A DNA stretch of 36,353 nucleotides, taken from contig JAQWBY010000005.1 of assembly GCA_028706165.1 (NCBI GenBank), positions 1 to 36,353 on the forward strand. The letters run 5' to 3'. The notes under the pieces were generated by a model, which saw only the letters and a program-made list of their open reading frames with translations, had not been told where the DNA came from and did no database searches. This document shows positions 17,401 to 23,990 of this stretch, piece by piece (the first letter of the stretch is position 1; every line of letters starts with the position of its first letter). Position numbers and translations under genes: made by a program. Source of the stretch: Lentisphaeria bacterium. GTDB lineage: Bacteria > Verrucomicrobiota > Lentisphaeria > Oligosphaerales > Oligosphaeraceae.

Positions 17401-18100
17401 GCTCGCGGCCCTTGCGGATGTTCGCCGCCGGATTGTCATGAATGCGCTCCATCACGGAGTAAATCTTCCAATCGCCGGCCAGTGGCCGCCACTGCCCCCA
17501 TTCCTTAGCCTCTTCTTCCGTGCGCATGAAATCGTCAGCAAATCGAAACGGCTCCAAGCGCTGATAGCGCAGGTCATTGACGGCCACGTGCCGACGGCCG
17601 TCACCACAGGCCACTGCGCCCCGCCCCAGCCCGGGCGCGAAGGCCCGCAGCAATCGCCGCCCACCTGAAACGACTTCGATCTCATCATTTATGACTCGAA
17701 TCAGCAAGTCCGGCGACAACGCCAGCGCGTCGGTCAAGACCATAGGCGTCTCAGCCAGCATGGTCTCGCGACCGGCACGACGCTGCTTCAGAAAAATGCC
17801 GCGCCGGTTCCAACGCAGAATGGCACCGTCGTCCGCGCCGCTGACCCCAAACGCCAGCAGCAGCTCATCGCCATGCAGGGCGCTGGCAGGAGTCGCCGCC
17901 AAGCTGCAACGCAGCTCATAATGGTCATGGCGCGCCTCCCGCAACACCCGCAGCGTGGTCCTGGAAAAACGCAGAGTGCCCTCGGTATCGCCGCCAAAAA
18001 GACGCCCCTCACCAGCAATCCACGCCACGACGCACAACCCCGCCAGCAGCAGCACGGCAAAAATAACCCCAAACCAGCGAATCATATGTGTCATCGGCAT
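11483..18100 (-). CDS. Giant (2205 aa) modular membrane-anchored/secreted protein with LamG/DUF1080-like and repeated beta-sandwich modules
   Basis: Single uninterrupted ORF. N-terminal hydrophobic segment MIRWFGVIFAVLLLAGLCVVAWIAG. Several LamG-like units (e.g. FGGAFGLVFGYRDADNHWLLRW...AVGLYKDGAQEAYFDDLEV). Repeated VNLLL-type modules and FN3-like units ending VHARCRDGAGN / VRGRDQAGN. Start could be 18085. Confidence 0.82.
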   Translation of the reverse strand: MPMTHMIRWFGVIFAVLLLAGLCVVAWIAGEGRLFGGDTEGTLRFSRTTLRVLREARHDHYELRCSLAATPASALHGDELLLAFGVSGADDGAILRWNRRGIFLKQRRAGRETMLAETPMVLTDALALSPDLLIRVINDEIEVVSGGRRLLRAFAPGLGRGAVACGDGRRHVAVNDLRYQRLEPFRFADDFMRTEEEAKEWGQWRPLAGDWKIYSVMERIHDNPAANIRKGREPLADRSPNPFCLSGSAPDGPGMIVTGLPFWCDYRAAVSVKPFGGAFGLVFGYRDADNHWLLRWSADSLAPTPAPLELVVREQGVERVVGSVMLASRAENWWRLGIRQQGDRVDALVDGVVVLSCRDQASVGGAVGLYKDGAQEAYFDDLEVSSVSEIACRRLLSEAGRALAGKWRLANQAPEAANAAGDVLAVLGDGGASTTTGLPGALYQIGWPHWAPQRFAATVLPAAPEQSPVTAGLVFGLRDAQNYWCAGWSPAENGRLFLQQVCAGRAEEALALPYAWSGEAPLCLAVDSRQDGVLELWANDALMLRQRLQAVAAGIEAGALGGAVGLFGAEGARFAQVRAFAAQHRDWEQPVDIARFADDPFMQGWASSRYSWLRDGGNGADYPRRYRHNGDFYGAFTLVAPLQSGFKVFWGLDDLQPAAGYALHCELSPETGAGTLKLLRAGEALAEAAFSGKTRSVLLGKQIIDEKIGVQPRTPDTETWGQLELRRDGHAIWGVLDGEELFCAHDPAPLTGRCFGVEVPAAMDFIHLDIRRERLRDYLFERAETDWNSVGRWEVTNRFACDPRWSHMNGESRGVAALWSKFALAGDFTIECFAGMRMRQGELQEGAQMSYPRVGDINVAINGDGRELFSGYNLLVAAWDQRWSETWTQFWRRDAVVAQTDRELIPRGRHLAPGTRTVAQEWDPGGRPVHGAWYALKIRRTGSRYDVSFDNTPVFSYTDDEPIPGGKLSLWTQHNSIVLARVKVSYRDLRLQAPLLAALPGEQQGQAPAPATVPAGTSGGAEPLSPLPPLLLASHPTRVIDFEDGLGAVEPWHGDQSAQLSRQRHDGRPGWVLAAENINSGGDFGLALPWADVALHRVADLRLACLIPAGSLVNLYFTVKDDPVGRYFIRLTGPGHDEANLHCVGAVDGLRVGEWSELCVPIGELLRERFPRRDQWLIDSAMIGMLHEGYLNAGLGGNFASAKYYLDDIAMVGYGSQTVTGQWQLAEGQDAPLCHAWISQGPDVAAGGAVPDAAPLFSDASFTLVAPQPGPAWLQVETLAAEGRPARRLPPMPLQLAAAPAPLRVQPADGESWGLNPIRVALPADKLSWPRLGSLVLSVSGQNQPIHDGNSVLDASTGVLEIQPWFGEKIVADADGMVAFTLSYLPVAAPEKSEPMRQSWRLRLKPADDQTPPGPPQLAGAHSALCGLRPWLDEGKVANAKSQVDIRRYRLPDGTPAARVTNRICGSDFGLSFNLPTFELARYPVLLFDYKIHPDSHVDLLLRVLGKMHTIGLTDLDPSRGLKLGDCPGIVADDTWRTAQLDLREYTGDLSVVYDGTGLATTDIALGNWHYSGEAAGNHYAVSRVTLAPLVNSSHAPPKLSWQLPDPGDITAYSYQWDRERDSVPDTAPEGAATSTTMPKLADGLHFFHVRGRDQAGNWGATAHYPFLVENGLPTIASVLPEDGSAAAPEQIELTFAADGTDWLDFSKVKVKINGEERRIDRYSLAWDRARRTLSWNMLRDWGLLNKAVADCTVFTAEISGVRSFAGREIAATSWQWRLDYAQDKTSPQPPMVVGNDNVFQNTESFSGSHNWRSQPQTNLAIVEDDAIASQCLEIRYRAKDGGRFQANAWLRRGTLKDCPALRFRYQIAPGTGVNLLLLIEREWYAVRMTGSDEASVIGEIADAHDDGQWRWAWVDLPELVAKAVPDKADARLMQVAFGERGAAAAENVLRIDDFSAVGVFGPLPLINLQRTDASGIAAYEAKLSRKSDDEPLAAMSAKGSRQTLQAVDQAGLWFVHARCRDGAGNISETIHIPFLCREPAAAQPDGDGWEAPAEGIWRLRSVQRSQNVNATLWPIRAGESNRLLGLQFYGGRSQPMELYRDAPEGSADAWQKGIGVDLFLQGAGEVDVQAALYVADQTRPVLSKPLTIKGGDGWQRGLRLAFATEDLPDKGAPRHVALRVRRNQRTQATLLVDACHWLTPDLAN

Positions 18101-18593
18101 CCAATACTTTATTGTTTTCGCTTGCCCCAGGTCTTGTCACTCCTGCAGCAACCACACCAGTAGGCGCTCTACCGCACCCGTATATTATCGCCGCAACGCG
18201 GCAAAAGCGCCAAAGAAACAATAGAACCCACTGTCCCTGTTTGCGACGTCGCCCCCTTGCAGCCACTCGTGCGGCGCTCTGCAGCAACCAGCGTCGCGGT
18301 CGGCCAAAACTGATTCCGCTAACATACCGTAAACAACCGATCGTCGCAAGAATTATTATGGAAACCGACTCATACAAGGTATTACGCCACCAGCCATGTC
18401 TTCACCATTCTGACACGGCACGCCACCCGCAGACATCGGCCAACCCAACACCGCTACTTGCGGCAATAACGACAACCACCCCGCCAATATCACACCCACG
18501 CGCGCAACAAAGCGCGGTAAAAATACACAATACTCCACCCATTGAAACTGGCAGTACTCACGGCCTTTTGTATTCATCGCCTACATGCCGTTG

Positions 18594-18816
18594 GGACGGC
18601 GGCGTTCCCAGGCGTCCCCGGAGTCGACCAATCAGTCCCCGGAGTCCAATGCGTCATTCCCCACGGTCCCGAAAGTCCCTCCAGTCCCGGCCATGAGTCG
18701 TGAGACGTGAGTCCTCGCCCCAGTCGCGCCGCAGAGCCAATCAGTCCCCGAAGTCCAACCGGTCGCTCCCCCGCAAAAAGAGCCGCCAGGACGGCGGCGT
18801 TCCCAGGCGTCCCCGG
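18594..18816. repeat. GTCCC-rich dispersed repeat, copy C, flanked by 28-bp direct repeats
   Basis: Core 18631-18760 matches copies A and B. GGACGGCGGCGTTCCCAGGCGTCCCCGG is present at both 18594-18621 and 18789-18816. Confidence 0.9.
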
Positions 18817-18978
18817 GGAACAGGTGAGCGTTACAAAAATACTCCCGGCTGGACGCGCCATTGCCGGCAAATAACGGTGCAGAGCATATAGTATTGTCTT
18901 TCATTTTGCCCCGGCGACGTCGTTTACTCCGCTTTCCAGCCCCCCCCCAGTCCACCCGACTTAGCGAGACCCGCAACC

Positions 18979-20187
18979 ATGCGACAAACACTATTCCGGC
19001 GCCCCCAGCTTTCCAAGACTGCGATCATCTTTCCGGCGTCCTTCTGGATGGCCATGAATATCAACGCCATCAACCTGGGACTGGTGTTTTATGCCAGCAA
19101 TCACTTCCAGGCCACGCCGACGCAGATCGGCATCCTCTATGGCGTCTACAATCTCTGTTATATGCTGGCCTGCCTGCTGTTCAAAAAAGTCCTGCAGCGG
19201 GTGCAAGCGCAGAGCTGCGTCATCATCGCGACCTGCGGCCTGGCGTGCGGCCTGGTGGGGATCTATCTATCCCCCAGCCTCGGGCCAGCGTACTTCTTTC
19301 AAGCCATCTGCGGATTGTCCACCGCGCTATTCTGGCCACCGCTGATGGGCTGGCTCACCGAAGGCTACGAGGGCAGCCGCCTCGGCCGTATCACCGGTCT
19401 GTACAATCTGTGCTGGAGCAGCGGCGCCATCATCGGCCCACTACTGGCAGGGCTCCTCGGCTCAGGCGACAGCGCACGCCCGCTCCGCTACTGCATCGCC
19501 GCCCACGCGTTTCTCCTGGTCTTCCTCTGGTTCGGCAATCGCCGGCAGGCCAACGCCCCCAGCGTGCAACTCCCGCCGGGAACCCGGCCAGCCACGCCAG
19601 CCGCACCACCCGCCACCGCCAACGCCCCGCGTGGCCAGCAGACAACCATGCGCTACCCCTGCTGGCTCGGCGGCCTCTGCGCCTGGGCCACGGCCGGCAT
19701 GGTTCTGAATATCTACCCGATCTTCGCCAAAGGCGAGCTGGACCTGACCGAGCCGGCCATCGGCACCCTCCTCTTCGTCCGCGCCTTGGCCATGACCGGC
19801 GCCATGAGCATGCTGGGCTTCGTCAAACACTGGCATTTCAATTTCACCCAACTCATCGGCGGGCACCTACTGCTGGCACTGGCCGTGCTGGGACTGGGCT
19901 TCAGCGAGAACATGACAGTCACTATGATCCTCCTTGCCGCTTGCGGCATTCTCGCCGGCCACGCCTACAGCAACAGCATGTTCCACGGCGTCTCGGGCTG
20001 CCCGGACCGCACCTTCCGCATGGCCATCCACGAAGTCGTCCTCGCCACTGGTGCGGTCATCGGCAGCGTCCTCAGCGGCCAAATCTACCAGCACCTGGGC
20101 AGCGCCACCCTCTTCGTCTGCACCGCTCTCTTCATGCTCCCCGCCATCGCTGGCGACATCATCTGGCATCGCACCCAAAAGCACTAA
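18979..20187 (+). CDS. Major facilitator superfamily transporter
   Basis: ~400 aa with multiple hydrophobic helices; MFS-like N-half LGLVFYASNHFQATPTQIGILYGVYNLCYMLACLLF and GWLTEGYEGSRLGRITGLYNLCWSSGAIIGPLLAGLL. Confidence 0.85.
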   Translation: MRQTLFRRPQLSKTAIIFPASFWMAMNINAINLGLVFYASNHFQATPTQIGILYGVYNLCYMLACLLFKKVLQRVQAQSCVIIATCGLACGLVGIYLSPSLGPAYFFQAICGLSTALFWPPLMGWLTEGYEGSRLGRITGLYNLCWSSGAIIGPLLAGLLGSGDSARPLRYCIAAHAFLLVFLWFGNRRQANAPSVQLPPGTRPATPAAPPATANAPRGQQTTMRYPCWLGGLCAWATAGMVLNIYPIFAKGELDLTEPAIGTLLFVRALAMTGAMSMLGFVKHWHFNFTQLIGGHLLLALAVLGLGFSENMTVTMILLAACGILAGHAYSNSMFHGVSGCPDRTFRMAIHEVVLATGAVIGSVLSGQIYQHLGSATLFVCTALFMLPAIAGDIIWHRTQKH

Positions 20188-20402
20188 GCCCAACCCACAA
20201 AAACCTCCGCCGCCAGCCAAGAAAAAACCACCCGCCGGGCTGTTTATATCGCCGACCGAGCTTATAGTATGGACTGTTCCACAGGGATTGATTCACCGTG
20301 GCAGCGTCGTTCACAACCCCGGACGGCTCGATTGCCCAGCGATTTTGGGCTGCACTATCGTCAACGTCATCATTGGGAGCGGGGCAACTGCCCATATCAG
20401 CA

Positions 20403-21845
20403 ATGCTTATGATATCTTCACGCTCTTTTGGGTGTGCTGTGCTGGTGTTTCTGACTTCTCTGATTGCACCGATTCATGCCAATGAATTGGCCGATCTCAT
20501 GTTGGCGGCACAGGAGAACAACCCCGCCATTCAGGCCGCCCGCTGGCGAGTGGAACAAACCCTGCTCAAACACGAAGAACTGCTGGAGTTCTTTGACCCG
20601 GCACTCTACGGCGCCGTCGGTTATGCTGACCGCAGCCGCTCCATCCCCGGCAGCAGCAACTACAGTGCCCTCACCAACAACAGCCTGGACTTCCAGGCCG
20701 GCATTGAAGCGCCCGTCATCCCCGGCGCCTATGTCGCCGCCGGCATCGCCGAACGCTCCCTGCGCGACCCGGCCGGTTTTGATGACCTGTATCAGACTCT
20801 CTTCGGCGTGCGCGTGCGCGTGCCTCTCCTGCGCGACCGGGCCTTTCGCACGCTGACCCTCTCCCGCTCGCTGGCGGCCATGGAATACAACATCGCCGTC
20901 AGCCGCCTCCTGCGCAGCACCCAGGATCTGCGCCGGGAAATCGAACTGGCCTACATCAGCGCCTACGAATCCCTGGCCGCCTACCAGGTCACCCGCCAGG
21001 CCACCGCCCGCTTCCAAAACCTCTACGAGGAAGCGCAGGAACTCAGCCGCCTCAAAGTCGTCCCGCAGTACCAAACCTTCCAGTCGCAGCTGGAACTACA
21101 AATCGGCCGGGAAGACGAAGAAAAGGCCCGCAACCGCCACGAACTCAATCTCATCACCCTCGCCGGCGCCGTCGGCAACAAAGAAACCATCGTCCTCACC
21201 GCCGAACCCGGCGCATTGTTCGAACAGGCCAGCGCCCAGCAGGACCTGCCCCAACTCGAAGAGGCGATCATTCTCCAGCACCGCGGCGACTACCTCGAAA
21301 TGCGTAACAGCGTCGAATACGCCAAAATCCAGCAAGCCACCGCCAAAGAAGAAACCCGTGATGACCTGTCCCTCAACATGGGCGTCAACTGGCAAGGCGA
21401 AAATGAAAACTGGCCCTACGGCAATGACGACATCGTCAGCGACCGCCGCATCGGTGGCGAAATCACCCTGGTCTGGAAACGCACCCTGGACTACCGCGGG
21501 CCAAAGGCCCGCATGGCCCGCCACCGCGCCCGCATTGAGGAACTCAAGGCCGAAATGGGCAATATCGAGGTCGATATCAACACCGAACTGCAGCACGCCA
21601 TCCTCAACTTCAACACCGCCCGGCAACGCTTGGAGCTGGTCAACCACGGCATCGCCGCCGCCAGAGAAACCGTCGCCGCCGAACAGGAACGCTTCCGCCT
21701 CGGCGAAAGCACCAGTAGCAACGTCACCGACGCACAAAAAAATCTCACGTCAATCCTACAACGGCAAAACACCGCCGCCGCTGACCTCTTGCGCGCCAAA
21801 GCGAATTTCTATCACGCCATCGGATACTACCTCGGCAATGAATAA
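20403..21845 (+). CDS. TolC-family outer membrane efflux protein
   Basis: Signal peptide MLMISSRSFGCAVLVFLTSLIAPIHA, then NELADLMLAAQENNPAIQAARWRVEQ. C-terminal ILNFNTARQRLELVNHGIAAARETVAAEQERFRLGESTSSNVTDAQKNLTSI. Start 20403 preferred over 20298. Confidence 0.88.
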   Translation: MLMISSRSFGCAVLVFLTSLIAPIHANELADLMLAAQENNPAIQAARWRVEQTLLKHEELLEFFDPALYGAVGYADRSRSIPGSSNYSALTNNSLDFQAGIEAPVIPGAYVAAGIAERSLRDPAGFDDLYQTLFGVRVRVPLLRDRAFRTLTLSRSLAAMEYNIAVSRLLRSTQDLRREIELAYISAYESLAAYQVTRQATARFQNLYEEAQELSRLKVVPQYQTFQSQLELQIGREDEEKARNRHELNLITLAGAVGNKETIVLTAEPGALFEQASAQQDLPQLEEAIILQHRGDYLEMRNSVEYAKIQQATAKEETRDDLSLNMGVNWQGENENWPYGNDDIVSDRRIGGEITLVWKRTLDYRGPKARMARHRARIEELKAEMGNIEVDINTELQHAILNFNTARQRLELVNHGIAAARETVAAEQERFRLGESTSSNVTDAQKNLTSILQRQNTAAADLLRAKANFYHAIGYYLGNE

Positions 21846-21887
21846 CACCACAGACTGGCCCGACACCACGTACGAAAGGGGGACGCC

Positions 21888-22700
21888 ATGCCCATGATGA
21901 GCTTTTTCGGTTGGCGTAAAGACGACGAATACGTCGACAAAGATAAAGATAAAAACATCTTCCTGCCCGAAGAGCAGCGCGAGAACCTTGAGCACGACAT
22001 CGCCATCCTGGATGACGAGGACGGCGCGCACGAGCAGCGGCTGATGAAAGTCGCCGAACGCGAAGTCCAAAGCGCCGCCGAAGACTCCCTCAAAAAACTT
22101 CAGGTCGTCAAGATGGGCCGTTGCCCCGTCTGCGGCGAACACCTCAGCCAGCACCTCTCCGCCAATATCTGCGAGGCCTGCGGCTGGCACAAGTACGACA
22201 TTCCCAAGCAGGGCGGCATCAAAGTCCACCTGCGCAACAACGAAGGCCTCGTCGAAGGCGAACGCGCCTACGTGCTCAACAACGGCGACTGCCTGGTCAT
22301 CAGCAAGGACGTCGTCACCGCCAAAATTCCCGCCAGCGCTTACGCGTGGGTCGAATACGCCTGGACGGACGACGAGGTCAGCCAGCGCAGCAAAGCCGTC
22401 ACCGAAATGCTGCAGATTTCCTGCGGCTGGTGCGGCGGCAAATGCGACACCAAAAAGGACGGCTTCCACCTGGTCCACGTCGCTTTTGGCACCACCCAGG
22501 AACGCTACTGCTTCTGCTCGGATGACTGCTACGAGGCCTTCCGCAAAATGTACCCGGCGCGCGTCCACCGCAACTGCTACGACCGCAACTGCGCCGACTG
22601 CAATCTGTGCACCAAACGCTACGGCGACGAAGCCGAGGGCATGCGCGTGCTCGCCAAAGACTTGCTGCGCGCCCCGACCCTTACCAAGAAAAAAGAGTAA
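21888..22700 (+). CDS. Cys-rich protein: zinc ribbon + TRASH-like treble-clef region + C-terminal Cys cluster, unknown function
   Basis: CPVCGEHLSQHLSANICEACGW; CGWCGGKC...ERYCFCSDDCYEAFRKMYP; CYDRNCADCNLC. About 15 Cys in 270 aa, no signal peptide. Sits between tolC-like and hlyD-like genes. Confidence 0.8.
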   Translation: MPMMSFFGWRKDDEYVDKDKDKNIFLPEEQRENLEHDIAILDDEDGAHEQRLMKVAEREVQSAAEDSLKKLQVVKMGRCPVCGEHLSQHLSANICEACGWHKYDIPKQGGIKVHLRNNEGLVEGERAYVLNNGDCLVISKDVVTAKIPASAYAWVEYAWTDDEVSQRSKAVTEMLQISCGWCGGKCDTKKDGFHLVHVAFGTTQERYCFCSDDCYEAFRKMYPARVHRNCYDRNCADCNLCTKRYGDEAEGMRVLAKDLLRAPTLTKKKE

Positions 22701-22766
22701 ACCCGGGCCGCTCCCGCCCGCCACCACGGCCTGTCCCGCATTGTCGGCATAACCAAGGACCACATC

Positions 22767-23876
22767 ATGGGTGACTTGAGAACCACCATCGGCGAAAACA
22801 TCCCCCTCCCCCGGCGAGACGCCCGCCGCCGCCGCATCCTCTACGCGGTTCTGGCGCTAGGTGTCATCGGCGGCATCATCTACATCGGCGCGATCATCAA
22901 GATCGACCGCTACACCCTCGCCGCCGGCTACGTGCAGACCGACGAATATGCCGAAGTGCGCCCGCCTGTCACCGGTACCGTCAGCAAAATCTTCGTCTTC
23001 AGCGGCGACAAGGTCAAGGCCGGCGACTTGCTCGTCCAGCTCAATGCCGAGGAAGAAGAGGCGACCCTCGCCGAAACCCGCTCACGTCTCTCGCGCCTGC
23101 AGGTCAACCTCGAACGACGCAAAGCCGAAATGGACATCGACCTCGAACGCCGCAGCGTCGATCTCGATGAGCAGAAGCGCGACCACGCCAACAATCTAGC
23201 CGTCGCCGAACTGCAGCTGCGCAACGCCCAGACCAAACTCGCACTCACCCAGGAGCTCGTGGACAAGGGCCTCAAGGCCGCCAACAACCTCGAAGATGAC
23301 AAACTCAAGGAACAGCTCGCCCGCGTCAATCTCACCGCCTTCCAGCAGAAGTCCTTCACGGTCTACGAAGAACTGCTCAAACGCGACCGCCAAAAATACA
23401 ACCGCGAGCTGGCCGCCCTCGACGAAGAGATCAACGCCATGGAAGACGCCGTGCGCCGCGCCGAAGCGCGCCTGCGCACCCGACAGGTCCGCGCGCCGAT
23501 CGACGGCGTGGTTGTGCGCTATGAATTCGTGGTCGGCGAGCTGCTGCAGCCGGCGACCGTCATCTACGAAATCTTCGGTGGCGACACCAACACCCTCAAG
23601 CTGCGCATCAACGAACGCTATTCGACCAAGGTGGCCGTCGGCCAGAAGTACAAAGCCCGCCTCAATTCCTTCCGCAGCCTCAACCGGGTGTACTTCCACG
23701 GCACAGTCCAGTACATGCGCAGCGTCATCCAGGCTGAAGGCGAAGCGACGTACCGCGTCATCTACTGCAGCTTCGACCCCGGCGACCGCCTCATTCCCCC
23801 CGGCGCGACCGCCGAAGCGCGCATCTACTACGGCCAGTCCTGCCTGTGGTTCTACTTGTTCAACATCGACCTCTAA
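22767..23876 (+). CDS. HlyD-family periplasmic adaptor (membrane fusion protein)
   Basis: Single N-terminal TM; YAEVRPPVTGTVSKIFVFSGDKVKAGDLLVQLN lipoyl half; long coiled coil; RQVRAPIDGVVVRYEFVVGELLQPATVIYEI second half. Confidence 0.9.
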   Translation: MGDLRTTIGENIPLPRRDARRRRILYAVLALGVIGGIIYIGAIIKIDRYTLAAGYVQTDEYAEVRPPVTGTVSKIFVFSGDKVKAGDLLVQLNAEEEEATLAETRSRLSRLQVNLERRKAEMDIDLERRSVDLDEQKRDHANNLAVAELQLRNAQTKLALTQELVDKGLKAANNLEDDKLKEQLARVNLTAFQQKSFTVYEELLKRDRQKYNRELAALDEEINAMEDAVRRAEARLRTRQVRAPIDGVVVRYEFVVGELLQPATVIYEIFGGDTNTLKLRINERYSTKVAVGQKYKARLNSFRSLNRVYFHGTVQYMRSVIQAEGEATYRVIYCSFDPGDRLIPPGATAEARIYYGQSCLWFYLFNIDL

Positions 23877-23990
23877 CAGCGGCGCGGCCTATGCGCGCCG
23901 CAGCACCACGCCAGTCCTGCGGCAGCCCCGCGGCACCGGCGCCGGCGTCTTTCCCCTCAGCATCAAGGCACCGTCCCTCCAGCACCGACC

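Noticed and set aside
18861-20267. 468-aa Pro/Arg/His-rich ORF overlapping the MFS gene
   Set aside because: Wrong-frame translation of the MFS gene; composition typical of a GC-rich shadow frame.
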